Source of the DNA: Saprospiraceae bacterium
Lineage (GTDB): Bacteria; Bacteroidota; Bacteroidia; Chitinophagales; Saprospiraceae
DNA length: 44,075 nucleotides
Direction: 5' to 3'
Assembly: GCA_020631355.1 (NCBI GenBank)
Contig: JAHDHL010000011.1
Coordinates: 88,631-132,705, forward strand
A program made the position numbers and the translations under genes. Positions 1 through 7,386 of the stretch are shown piece by piece. The number at the start of each line of letters is the position of its first letter. Position 1 is the first letter of the stretch. A model generated the notes under the pieces. That model saw only the letters and a list, made by a program, of their open reading frames with translations. It was not told where the DNA came from and ran no database searches.

Positions 1-1
1 C

Positions 2-64
2 TATTCCATTACTCAAAGTACTTATTCCCTTGGAAATATTGGCGTTTACGGAAAAGTTGTTTAA
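2..64 (+). CDS. possible 3' end of a gene entering from the left (partial)
   Basis: Frame 2 is open from the window edge and ends in TAA at 62-64, giving a 20-residue tail ending in SLGNIGVYGKVV. The codons used (ATT, GGA, AAT, GTT) resemble those of the genes further right. The tail is too short to assign a family. The following 230 bases contain no gene, and the hairpins there could end its transcript. It could equally be a chance open frame. Confidence 0.25.
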   Translation, partial: YSITQSTYSLGNIGVYGKVV

Positions 65-112
65 AAATGATTCAATGATTTGATTGCAACCCATTGACAA
101 CCTATAACTTCA

Positions 113-180
113 GCTATTTTTCGTCCCGTAACTACCGCGTAACGCGGCACGAGTTACGGCTACGAAACTCAAAATCAGCT
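113..180. repeat. imperfect long inverted repeat with a nested hairpin
   Basis: Inner arms CCGCGT (135-140) and ACGCGG (142-147) pair around one base. Outer arms CCGTAACT (126-133) and AGTTACGG (152-159) pair perfectly, flanked by TTTCGT (119-124) and ACGAAA (162-167) and by AGCT at 113-116 and 177-180. The layout suggests a REP- or MITE-like non-coding element or a structured RNA end. No coding potential is seen. Confidence 0.6.
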
Positions 181-196
181 TCGTTCTAGGCATCAA

Positions 197-216
197 GCCT
201 GCCTGCGCAGGCAGGC
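197..216. repeat. perfect 20-bp GC-rich palindrome
   Basis: GCCTGCCTGCGCAGGCAGGC is its own exact reverse complement and stands out from AT-rich surroundings. Extragenic palindromes of this CCTGCC/GGCAGG kind recur in many Bacteroidota genomes, so it is probably one copy of a dispersed repeat. That is inference, because only one copy is seen in this window. Confidence 0.7.
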
Positions 217-266
217 AGTTACAATCATTTTCATCAACCATTCTTAAACAACTTCGGAAAATAAAA

Positions 267-291
267 TAGGCTGGGAATCATTCCCAGCCTA
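267..291 (-). terminator. rho-independent terminator of the blaI/M56 operon
   Basis: An 11-bp perfect stem, TAGGCTGGGAA / TTCCCAGCCTA with a 3-nt loop, begins 9 nt after the stop of the M56 gene. On the minus strand it is followed by TTTTAT. Confidence 0.8.
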
Positions 292-299
292 TGCTATAC

Positions 300-2678
300 T
301 TAGTAGAAGTGTAATTCGAAGTTGGTGTTAGGACCGATGGCCTTGTTGCTATGGTCCTCGTACATCCTAAGGTATTTGGCATGTACTTCCTTGGGTTGTT
401 TTTTCCCGTTCACCTTGAATTTCTTTTCATCTAGATGGATTTTCACCTTTTTCTTATTCCGAATAATTCCATCCTTTTTGAGTTCTTCCAAAAGGGACTC
501 ATGAAAAGATCCCATGTAGAGATTGTCAAAATTCGTCGCTTTCAATTCTTCGATGATGAGTTGGAGTTCTTCTTCCTTGGCACGGATGTCGAGTTTATAT
601 TCTTCGAATATCCTCCTTTTCTCCGCCAATGCCTCGGCTTGTACGGCTTTAAGGTGTTCCTCAACTTCTTTAATGTCTCTTTTTTGGTCGTTGATTTCTT
701 CCAAATAGGCCCTTAGGATTTCTTTCTGCTGAATGATTTCATCCCTACCATTGGTAATGGCATCTTTCTTTTCAAGAATACCCTCCAATTCATCCAATTG
801 TAATTTCAGACGGGATAATTCCTTATTCTTTACCGTTTTCTCCAGAACGGTGATTTCGTTATTGAATTCATCCAGTTCTAAAATCTGGTACAAATCATCC
901 GTATTGAAAAATAACTTCAAAGGATCGTCTTTCTCGATGGAAAAGAAAATATTCTCATCTTTCCTTTTCTTAGGGAACAATGGATTTTCCTTGTATGTAA
1001 CAGATCCATCACCCTCCAAAATTTCTATCCCCTCCTTGGTATCGAATAGGAAATCCCCCTCAATCTGATGGATATGGAATTTGTCTGAAACATCCTCATT
1101 CGTGTTGATCTCAACACGGCCATTCAAGGAATATTCGTCATCCTCGTCCAGTACATATTCATGATTGCCCTTGGGCATGGTCTTGCCATTGATTTTCAAT
1201 TTGGCATCATCCCCCTTGATATAAAAGGTATGATCCGTGGGCTTCCCATTATGGGTAAAAGTGATTCGGGTATCACCCTTATCGTCAACTTCGGTTTTCA
1301 GAATGATTCTTTTGGTTGGGAAAGGCAAGGTATCATTTGATTGGAGACGATGCCCCAGTCCTTTGAAATTGAAAGGAGTGGTGTTCATGAAATCTAACTG
1401 TTGGGGAAATGCAGGAGTTCTTGATGAGAATAGATGAACAATCTCCTCCTCCTCACTGATTTCCTCATCATCACCAATTTCTTCCCAGTCCGTATTTTCT
1501 TCCCAATCAGATGATTCCTCATCTGCCACTTCCACTTCATCCGTATCATTTTCAGTTATGATGGGCTTATCATTTTGGTCAGATATGTAGGGTAATGCCA
1601 TGATGGCATTCAAATCCTTTTTCATCGGTTCCCAAATTTCGGATTTGGCATCCAATGGTACTTTCGCAGCAGAAATGATAGCTAGGACGAAAAGGAGGAC
1701 GAAAGCAAAGCCCGAATAGTGCATACGGCCTCGGTTGTAATGATTGTGGGGCAAACAGATGCGTTTGATACGATCCAAAAGTTGGTTCTTGTTTCCCTGA
1801 AGCGACATTCCTAGGGAATGCTGTTGCCTGATTTTTTCCATGTTAAACAATGTTTCAGCATACTGGCGGGGATTACCTACGTGTGAGACCACAAGGTCAT
1901 CACAACGATTTTCTCTTTCCAAGGATATGATTCTGGCAAGATACCAGTATGCGGGATGATAGAATAGTATGACTTCCAATGCTGACAGAATCAGATTCAT
2001 TAAGAAATCATGATGTTTGATGTGTGCGAGTTCGTGGATGATCACATGCTCCAATTGTTGCGGTGTGAAACCCGTGAATGCACAGGTGGGAATCAAAATA
2101 ACCGGTTTGATATATCCTATCACCATGGGTACGTCTACCTTGGTGGATTCCATGATTCGGATGGTTTTGTCAATACCCAAATCATAGGATAATTGCTTGA
2201 CTCTGAGTTGCCATTTGTCCAATGGTGGTTGTATGTATTTCCGCTTGATGAGTTGTGTGTAGTAGAATGCACCCAGCCATTTCAGGCTAAAGAAGAATAT
2301 GCCAATGAACCAGATGAAAACTAATTCATTCGCATAAAGGTCAATGAATTGGGTGAGGTATAATTCCATATTATCCTGCCAACTGGCGTCATTCTGAAAG
2401 AATGACAAATCCGGAATGAATTGTCCGTCAGTTGGTGCGATGGTCTGAATGTTTTCAGCGTATTTTCCTAGTTGATGATAAAAGGTTGTCGACATCCAAA
2501 GCACCAGACCAAATAAGCTGGCAAAGGAAAGGTGATATCTGAATGCAGGTGTTGAATGCCTATTGATTTTGAATATGGCATGCGTAATGAATAGGATGAT
2601 GAATCCTTGCCATATCGAATGTAGCAATGTAGCTCCGATGGCTTGTACCCATTGTTCTGAAAGGATGAATTGTTCCAT
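300..2678 (-). CDS. M56 (BlaR1/MecR1-type) membrane metallopeptidase
   Basis: Likely membrane zinc protease that senses an envelope signal and relieves repression by the BlaI-type partner encoded just upstream. The 792-residue product has hydrophobic segments near 12-36, 46-62, 118-140, 225-250 and 321-340. The zinc motif HELAH is at 215-219, and ERENRCDD at 254-261 is typical of the M56 family. After the last membrane segment lie about 450 residues: an acidic stretch (about 385-415), a beta-rich region with FYIKGDDAKLKINGK, a coiled coil (about 630-710) and an NGKKQPKEVHAKY tail. There is no penicillin-binding transpeptidase-type sensor domain, so the ligand is probably not a beta-lactam. 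The start lies 6 nt after the blaI stop, which implies translational coupling. The family call is sure; the signal sensed is unknown. Confidence 0.93.
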   Translation of the reverse strand: MEQFILSEQWVQAIGATLLHSIWQGFIILFITHAIFKINRHSTPAFRYHLSFASLFGLVLWMSTTFYHQLGKYAENIQTIAPTDGQFIPDLSFFQNDASWQDNMELYLTQFIDLYANELVFIWFIGIFFFSLKWLGAFYYTQLIKRKYIQPPLDKWQLRVKQLSYDLGIDKTIRIMESTKVDVPMVIGYIKPVILIPTCAFTGFTPQQLEHVIIHELAHIKHHDFLMNLILSALEVILFYHPAYWYLARIISLERENRCDDLVVSHVGNPRQYAETLFNMEKIRQQHSLGMSLQGNKNQLLDRIKRICLPHNHYNRGRMHYSGFAFVLLFVLAIISAAKVPLDAKSEIWEPMKKDLNAIMALPYISDQNDKPIITENDTDEVEVADEESSDWEENTDWEEIGDDEEISEEEEIVHLFSSRTPAFPQQLDFMNTTPFNFKGLGHRLQSNDTLPFPTKRIILKTEVDDKGDTRITFTHNGKPTDHTFYIKGDDAKLKINGKTMPKGNHEYVLDEDDEYSLNGRVEINTNEDVSDKFHIHQIEGDFLFDTKEGIEILEGDGSVTYKENPLFPKKRKDENIFFSIEKDDPLKLFFNTDDLYQILELDEFNNEITVLEKTVKNKELSRLKLQLDELEGILEKKDAITNGRDEIIQQKEILRAYLEEINDQKRDIKEVEEHLKAVQAEALAEKRRIFEEYKLDIRAKEEELQLIIEELKATNFDNLYMGSFHESLLEELKKDGIIRNKKKVKIHLDEKKFKVNGKKQPKEVHAKYLRMYEDHSNKAIGPNTNFELHFY

Positions 2679-2684
2679 GGCGAA

Positions 2685-3077
2685 TTATTTTTTTGGGTCC
2701 ATTTGATCGAGGAAATCCCTGATTTCCTGCAGTTCTTCCTTGGATGATTGGTTGTTACCAAGGATTTGCATGACGAGCTTCATGGCAGAACCCTGAAAAG
2801 TCTTTTCTACAATCTTATCCAGCCTTGCTTGTACGGATGCCTTTTCAGAAATGGTTGGGACATAAATGTGTTTCTTGCCCATTTCTTCCCTTTGTAGCAA
2901 ACCTTTCTCAAACATGTTTTGCATGAATTTGAGTGTGGTGGTATAACCTTTCTTTTTCCTGTCCGGAATTTGGTCCAGTATGTCATGCACCTGTCTGACA
3001 GAACCTTTACCCAATTTCCAAAGTACCTCGAGTATTTCCATTTCACCTTGTGTAGGTGTGTTGGGACCTTTTGCCAT
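2685..3077 (-). CDS. blaI: BlaI/MecI/CopY-family transcriptional repressor
   Basis: Winged-helix repressor of 130 residues, the usual size for the family. The N-terminal half carries PTQGEMEILEVLWKLGKGSV, the typical recognition region, followed by TTTLKFMQNMFEKGLLQRE (the second helix and wing). The C-terminal half is the dimerisation helix region. In characterised relatives the repressor is cleaved when the membrane peptidase is activated. It precedes the M56 gene, and three palindromic operators lie 4-76 nt upstream of its ATG, so autoregulation is very likely. No beta-lactamase gene is in the window, so other targets must lie elsewhere or the regulon is different. The symbol follows family usage rather than proven function. 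Confidence 0.93.
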   Translation of the reverse strand: MAKGPNTPTQGEMEILEVLWKLGKGSVRQVHDILDQIPDRKKKGYTTTLKFMQNMFEKGLLQREEMGKKHIYVPTISEKASVQARLDKIVEKTFQGSAMKLVMQILGNNQSSKEELQEIRDFLDQMDPKK

Positions 3078-3080
3078 ATC

Positions 3081-3096
3081 TACGATATTTTTCGTA
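3081..3096. promoter_or_regulatory. BlaI-type operator 1
   Basis: TACGATATTTTTCGTA: inverted TACGA / TCGTA half-sites in 16 bp, starting 4 nt upstream of the blaI ATG. Same arrangement as the two further copies. BlaI/MecI repressors bind TACA/TGTA-like dyads, and the TACGA form is the likely version here. Confidence 0.8.
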
Positions 3097-3107
3097 ATAC
3101 AAGGATA

Positions 3108-3123
3108 TACGATTTTTGTCGTA
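3108..3123. promoter_or_regulatory. BlaI-type operator 2
   Basis: TACGATTTTTGTCGTA, a perfect 6-bp-arm dyad (TACGAT... allowing GTCGTA ends), 27 bp from operator 1 start to start. That is close to two and a half helical turns. Confidence 0.8.
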
Positions 3124-3137
3124 GTTGCAAATAGTGT

Positions 3138-3153
3138 TACGATTTTTTTCGTA
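3138..3153. promoter_or_regulatory. BlaI-type operator 3
   Basis: TACGATTTTTTTCGTA, 30 bp from operator 2. A CAAATAG stretch at 3128-3134, between operators 2 and 3, could hold a weak minus-strand -7 element (ACTATTTG). A lone half-site TTTCGTA is at 3172-3178. Confidence 0.8.
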
Positions 3154-3195
3154 GATGCTGTTTTTTTAACATTTCGTAGCTAGCATGGGATTGAC

Positions 3196-3203
3196 TATAT
3201 TTG
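3196..3203 (+). promoter_or_regulatory. -7 promoter element (TATATTTG) for the DUF2809 gene
   Basis: Exact match to the Bacteroidota TAnnTTTG element, ending 6 nt before the ATG at 3210. If it is used, the transcript would have almost no leader. No clear -33 TTG at the usual spacing was found, so this is a candidate only. Confidence 0.4.
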
Positions 3204-3209
3204 GGAGAT

Positions 3210-3590
3210 ATGAAATTCAGATTCAATTATAAATATGGCCTAATTACAATACTTCTATTCCTTGTGGAAGTACTCATTGCCATGTATGTACATGATGAAA
3301 TTATCCGGCCTTATATAGGTGATGTTATTGTCATTGGTCTGATTTACTGTTTTCTAAGGACATTCCTTGAGGCAAGGACCCTCTGGATGGTTCTGGGGGT
3401 GTTTCTTTTTGCTTGCTTGATTGAATTGGGACAATATTTTGACTTTGTCGAATTATTGGGATTATCTGATAATCGGTTAGCACGAATAGTACTAGGTACA
3501 ACATTTTCTTGGGAAGATATCTTGGCTTATGCGCTGGGTTCGATATTGGTTTATGGGATGGAACGAATGTTTGGTAATCATGTAGATTGA
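3210..3590 (+). CDS. DUF2809 family membrane protein
   Basis: Small integral membrane protein of 126 residues with four hydrophobic segments. It has the recognisable DUF2809 pattern IRPYIGDVIVIGLIYC, then LIELGQYFDFVELLGL, then DNRLARIVLGTTFSWEDILAYALG near the C terminus. The function of the family is not known. ATG at 3210 is preferred over an in-frame TTG at 3201 because the TTG overlaps the promoter-like TATATTTG. The gene is divergent from blaI and shares the operator-bearing interval, so the BlaI protein may also affect it, although the operators lie 57 bp or more upstream of its ATG. Confidence 0.85.
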   Translation: MKFRFNYKYGLITILLFLVEVLIAMYVHDEIIRPYIGDVIVIGLIYCFLRTFLEARTLWMVLGVFLFACLIELGQYFDFVELLGLSDNRLARIVLGTTFSWEDILAYALGSILVYGMERMFGNHVD

Positions 3591-3750
3591 TGAATGCAGG
3601 CCAAATCTGAATATTGGTAGTGCTACTCTTGAAAGATATGATATACCAGGAGGAGAATCTCCGGAAGTCCCTCAAAAGTTTCACTTACAGATACTACTCC
3701 TTTTCTGAAAATAAATGGGAAAACCGTAAGTAGAACTGACTCTAATTAAA
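3591..3750 (+). pseudogene. possible frameshifted coding remnant (toxin-like tail?)
   Basis: There is no intact gene here, but two consecutive frames read like protein. The first, from about 3591, contains NIGSATLERYDIPGGESPEV. After a one-base change at the AAAA run near 3674-3678, the second reads TTPFLKINGKTVSRTDSN and stops at a TAA at about 3748-3750. Restoring one A would join them into one reading. It looks like the decayed C-terminal end of a larger protein just before an immunity-like gene. The family is not recognised and the interpretation is inference. Confidence 0.3.
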
Positions 3751-3758
3751 TATCAGAA

Positions 3759-4298
3759 ATGAAATCTGTAGAAGAATTAAAATCAAAAGGTATTCAAAAA
3801 GTAAGTAATGATGCCTTAGGGCATTTTCATCTGTATGTTGAGTCAGGTTATTTTGGACAACAAGTTGAATTAATTTTCAGGAATCAGAAAAATAGAAAGA
3901 ATTCAGATGATTGGAATCAAATATTGGAGCGTACCAATCAGTTCCTTGCCTTAAATGAAAATGTAATAGGCTGGATGAAAGATATACTATGGGAGAATTA
4001 TTTATATGCTATCGAAGATGCTGATTATGGTTTGGATGAGATAATACCTGATGAGGAAATAAATAATGTAAGTAGGGATAAAATTACCATATTAAACGAT
4101 ATGCCTTCCGCGAATATTGAGAATATCAAATTTAATATGAATCATTTTAAGATTTTCCATAAAAATCAAATTCTTACTGGTTCTAAAATAGAACTGGTTG
4201 AGTTTGGACAGGAATCGATAACATTTGTATTTTCCACAATTTGGGATGATGAACATGATGTATATATCCATACCAATAATTATATTCATCTAGGATAA
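3759..4298 (+). CDS. unrecognised soluble protein, possibly an orphan immunity protein
   Basis: 179 residues with no signal peptide or membrane segment, acidic, rich in N, I, E and D. The middle holds a W/Y-rich stretch (GWMKDILWENYLYAIEDADY, about 66-90). The end has short alternating beta-like strands (IELVEFGQESITFVFSTIWD, then DVYIHTNNYIHLG). Size, acidity and the aromatic beta-rich C terminus are like many uncharacterised DUF6985/DUF2262-type proteins suspected to be polymorphic-toxin immunity factors, but I do not recognise the family with certainty. The gene is AT-rich compared with its neighbours and follows a likely decayed coding remnant. It is probably part of a transferred or decaying accessory segment. 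Confidence 0.6.
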   Translation: MKSVEELKSKGIQKVSNDALGHFHLYVESGYFGQQVELIFRNQKNRKNSDDWNQILERTNQFLALNENVIGWMKDILWENYLYAIEDADYGLDEIIPDEEINNVSRDKITILNDMPSANIENIKFNMNHFKIFHKNQILTGSKIELVEFGQESITFVFSTIWDDEHDVYIHTNNYIHLG

Positions 4299-4394
4299 TG
4301 ACGAAGACAGACATTTCAGTAATAAAAAAATACTTCCTTGATTATTAGAATAATAGGGAATTAATAATTCTTATTAAGAGAAAACTCCAGAACG

Positions 4395-5402
4395 ATGAAA
4401 TCATTTATCACTATATTATTTATTTGTGTCCTTAATATTGCCTATGCACAAAAGATATTCGATTATGAACAAAAAATTGAATTAACCGAATCATTTGGAA
4501 AAAAACAATTCAATTTTAAGAATCCTGAAGATGGTGTTGTGCTTTCCGGGACACTGATTTATCCCATTAATAATTTTAATAAAGTGGTCATCATTGTTCC
4601 TGGTAGTGGTAAGGATACCCGCCATTCCCATTTTGATATAGCAAGCGCATTTTTATTCAATGGAATTGCAATTTATAGATTTGATGATAGGGGTGTTGGA
4701 CAATCAGGAGGTAAATACAATAGACAAAAAGAAACTGCTACTTCCTTGAGAAAAGATGTGGTTGCTGCTTTCGAAGAATTAAGGAAATTGGATGTATTGT
4801 CTGGTAAGAAAATTGGAATATTAGGACATAGTCTGGGAGGGATTGCTTCTATTGGCGCCTTGGGTGAAGGTTGTAATTTTGATTTTCTAATCCAAGTAGC
4901 TACTCCTGTTGAGGACAATGGAGCATTTCTGAAATATCAAGTTTCAACTGATGTTGTGGGATTTTATAGGGTTAAGAATAAAACGCCGGATGAAATAATT
5001 CATTTTATAGATGTTGTAAGAAAAACCATTCGTCCTGATGAGGATCACAAGACTTCCAAACGGAAAATAAAAGGAGTGATTAAAAAACTGAATTTCAAAA
5101 AAGGTAGGCATATCATCAATCCTGTAATCATTGACTTGATGAAACAAAATCATGAATCAACCTATATGTCCAGTAAGACTCCAATACTTTTTATTATGGG
5201 TTCGAAAGATAAGATAGTCAGCAGTGAGAATGAAATCAAAACTTTAAAAAAACTGAATAATCCGAACATCAGTATTGCCTTGATTAATGAAGTGAATCAC
5301 TATTTGAGCATAGAAAAAGAAAATGTAAAACAGTATCAGTCACCTTATCGTATGACAAGTGAAGCTTCAGATCAAATAATTAATTGGACATTAAATCAAT
5401 AA
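4395..5402 (+). CDS. secreted alpha/beta hydrolase
   Basis: 335 residues. A signal peptide of about 18 residues ends at AYA-Q, so the enzyme acts in the periplasm or outside. The alpha/beta-hydrolase fold is marked by IIVPGSGKDTRHSH (oxyanion strand, about 66-79), YRFDDRGVGQSGG (94-106) and the nucleophile elbow GHSLGG with Ser146. Asp272 (MGSKDKIV) and His302 (NEVNHYL) complete a plausible triad. This is the broad serine hydrolase family that includes acyl-peptidase-like and esterase proteins; the substrate is unknown. Like the preceding gene it is AT-rich and uses many ATA and AAT codons, unlike the genes to its right. No partner gene is evident. Confidence 0.85.
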   Translation: MKSFITILFICVLNIAYAQKIFDYEQKIELTESFGKKQFNFKNPEDGVVLSGTLIYPINNFNKVVIIVPGSGKDTRHSHFDIASAFLFNGIAIYRFDDRGVGQSGGKYNRQKETATSLRKDVVAAFEELRKLDVLSGKKIGILGHSLGGIASIGALGEGCNFDFLIQVATPVEDNGAFLKYQVSTDVVGFYRVKNKTPDEIIHFIDVVRKTIRPDEDHKTSKRKIKGVIKKLNFKKGRHIINPVIIDLMKQNHESTYMSSKTPILFIMGSKDKIVSSENEIKTLKKLNNPNISIALINEVNHYLSIEKENVKQYQSPYRMTSEASDQIINWTLNQ

Positions 5403-5434
5403 AATATTTTAATAGCGAATTGTTAAAGAAGCAT

Positions 5435-6814
5435 TTACATTTTGAAGCATTGTGCCGCTTCCAATTCGTAGGATAATTCGAGTAAGGTTTTTTCGTCTCC
5501 TATCCGTGCGCCAAACATGGCACCAATGGGTAATCCATTCCTGCAAAATCCCATTGGTAATGAAATAGCCGGAGCACCTGTAGCATTTTGGACGACGGTA
5601 TAATTAACGAAATTATTCAATCTCATGGTCATGGAAATAATTGGAACATCCGTACCAAAAAAACCTAATTTGGGAACAGGTTGATTCAGGACCGGACTCA
5701 AAACCAAATCGTATTCCTCAAACTGACGATTATATTCCTCAAGTAAATTCTTTTTTAATCTTTTAATAGCACCGGGAGCCAAAAACATGAATTTTGAAAA
5801 ATAATCACTCAATTCCTTGGTGAACATTTCTACTTTTTTTCTTTTGAATCCCTTGTTATAGGTCAATTTTCCTCCCCAATTGATTCCACGTGCAAGCATA
5901 GAATAATAGGTTAGAAAATCCAAAAGAACCTTATCCGAATGTGGATTCTTAATATGATGGATGCTATGTCCCATTTCCTTACAAATGGCTGCGGTATGCA
6001 AAACGACCTTGGAAACATCCTCATGTGCCTCAATCCCGACGGGCGAATCCAGGAAGACAGCTATTTTAAGTCTTCTTTGTGATGGGCCCTGTATGAATTC
6101 GGCATTCCCTTTTTGGGAATGGCTATTCTGAATCCCAAATAAATATCCGGCTGAATCCCTAACCGTTCTGGAAACAATACCATGTGTCACGATATCAATC
6201 GGTAATCCTTTAGTGGGACTGTCGCAATGTGTTCCCTTGGTGGGTTTTAGGCCAATTAATCCGCAACAGGAAGCAGGAATTCTTGTCGAACCTCCTCCAT
6301 CCATCGTATGGGCAATCGGAACAACTCCCGCTGCTACAAGTGCACCTGCACCTCCGGATGAACCCCCACATGAGTATTCCAAATGATGTGGATTCTTCGT
6401 ATTTCCATTGACCAGGGTCTCACAGGATGGCAGGAGACCAAATTCCGATGTAGCGGACTTACCAATGATGGGACATCCCAACTGGCGAATCTGTTCCACA
6501 ACTTTCTCATCCTTTTTATGGATATTATCCGGAATAGCAGATGAGCCATGCCGAGTAGGAAAGCCCTTGACATTCACAAGGTCCTTGATAAACATCGGTA
6601 CACCATCAAAGATGCCTCCCTCTGGTGCATCGGTCGCATCAAAGTCAGAAGCCACCGCAGCTTTTATAATGGGATTGGCTTTTTCTAATCTGGTGTGTAC
6701 ACATTCTAGGACTTCCTCCTTGGAAACTTCACCATTCTTAATCCTAGCCGCAATTTCCATGGCATCCCAATTCCCAAGGATGCCAATATCATTCACATGA
6801 AACTTTTCGGGCAT
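5435..6814 (-). CDS. amidase-signature family amidase
   Basis: 459-residue amidohydrolase of the amidase-signature family, with the Ser-cisSer-Lys triad in place: Lys77 in GVPMFIKDLV, cis-Ser152 in SCGGSSGG, and nucleophile Ser176 in MDGGGSTRIPAS. The spacing from the cis-Ser to the nucleophile is 24, as in fatty acid amide hydrolase. It resembles GatA, but no gatB or gatC is nearby, so it is more likely a free-standing amidase hydrolysing a small-molecule or lipid amide. The substrate is unknown. It starts one base after the stop of the MazG-like gene and is almost certainly cotranscribed with it. No signal peptide; cytoplasmic. Confidence 0.9.
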   Translation of the reverse strand: MPEKFHVNDIGILGNWDAMEIAARIKNGEVSKEEVLECVHTRLEKANPIIKAAVASDFDATDAPEGGIFDGVPMFIKDLVNVKGFPTRHGSSAIPDNIHKKDEKVVEQIRQLGCPIIGKSATSEFGLLPSCETLVNGNTKNPHHLEYSCGGSSGGAGALVAAGVVPIAHTMDGGGSTRIPASCCGLIGLKPTKGTHCDSPTKGLPIDIVTHGIVSRTVRDSAGYLFGIQNSHSQKGNAEFIQGPSQRRLKIAVFLDSPVGIEAHEDVSKVVLHTAAICKEMGHSIHHIKNPHSDKVLLDFLTYYSMLARGINWGGKLTYNKGFKRKKVEMFTKELSDYFSKFMFLAPGAIKRLKKNLLEEYNRQFEEYDLVLSPVLNQPVPKLGFFGTDVPIISMTMRLNNFVNYTVVQNATGAPAISLPMGFCRNGLPIGAMFGARIGDEKTLLELSYELEAAQCFKM

Positions 6815-6815
6815 T

Positions 6816-7292
6816 CTACAAGTAATCTTTAAGGATGGTTTTCAAATCAGCAGGACTGTATTCAACACTTTTCAGTACCTTATTATCAGGTTTTCTATAT
6901 ACATTGAACTTGCCATTGGATTCCCTGATTTCTGATGCTGTACCTTGTGCCTTGTAATGGGCCACAGTCTTTTCGGCAATATCCATGGAATTACAAGCCT
7001 TGCTCATATTTGAGCGTTGGACTTCATTGAATAGCGTCTCAAATTGATCTTTCAATCCAAATTCTATAATGGCCCCCGAAAGTACATACATGATATCTGA
7101 TAAGGCATCCGCTACTTCAACCAAGTCATTATTGGCAATGGCTTCCTTGAATTCATCCAATTCTTCCTGAAGTAAACGGACCCTGAGTTCGCATCTCTTT
7201 TCATCCGGAATTTGTGGTGTTTCCAAGACAGGTTGGTTGAAAGTCTTGTGGAATTGCTCGACACAAGCGATATAGTCGGTCTCTCTTTTCAT
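6816..7292 (-). CDS. MazG-like / phosphoribosyl-ATP pyrophosphohydrolase-like protein
   Basis: All-alpha NTP pyrophosphatase family member of 158 residues, expected to hydrolyse a nucleoside triphosphate to the monophosphate and pyrophosphate. The Mg-binding motif is visible as LQEELDEFKEA (Glu43, Glu44, Glu47) followed by EVADALSDIMY (Glu59, Asp62). An ATG at 7292 is chosen because an exact TACATTTG promoter element lies at 7316-7309. The longer open frame starting at 7361 would begin upstream of that promoter. It is the first gene of a two-gene operon with the amidase. The physiological nucleotide substrate cannot be read from sequence; house-cleaning or histidine-pathway roles are both known in the family. 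Confidence 0.85.
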   Translation of the reverse strand: MKRETDYIACVEQFHKTFNQPVLETPQIPDEKRCELRVRLLQEELDEFKEAIANNDLVEVADALSDIMYVLSGAIIEFGLKDQFETLFNEVQRSNMSKACNSMDIAEKTVAHYKAQGTASEIRESNGKFNVYRKPDNKVLKSVEYSPADLKTILKDYL

Positions 7293-7308
7293 TCGTTGTA
7301 AGTTTCCA

Positions 7309-7316
7309 CAAATGTA
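7309..7316 (-). promoter_or_regulatory. -7 promoter element (TACATTTG) of the MazG/amidase operon
   Basis: Exact TAnnTTTG on the minus strand, 16 nt before the ATG at 7292. The same eight bases recur before the FMN reductase and aminotransferase genes. No TTG at the usual -33 position. Confidence 0.5.
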
Positions 7317-7386
7317 ATCATTGTTATATATTCTGATTGAAACATTCTCGGGCAACTTCATTAGTTTTATGTCTCAACGATTTGAT

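Noticed and set aside
300-3590. A beta-lactam resistance locus
   Set aside because: Repressor and M56 sensor are present, but there is no beta-lactamase or penicillin-binding gene and no beta-lactam-binding sensor domain.
3331-3684. 117-residue minus-strand open frame over the DUF2809 gene and the gap after it
   Set aside because: Overlaps a confidently assigned gene on the other strand and has no family features.
6408-6800. 130-residue open frame on + inside the amidase gene
   Set aside because: Antisense shadow of a gene with an intact catalytic triad.
5435-6814. GatA of the tRNA amidotransferase
   Set aside because: Family signature fits, but no gatB/gatC neighbours and it is coupled to a MazG-like gene; kept as a general amidase.
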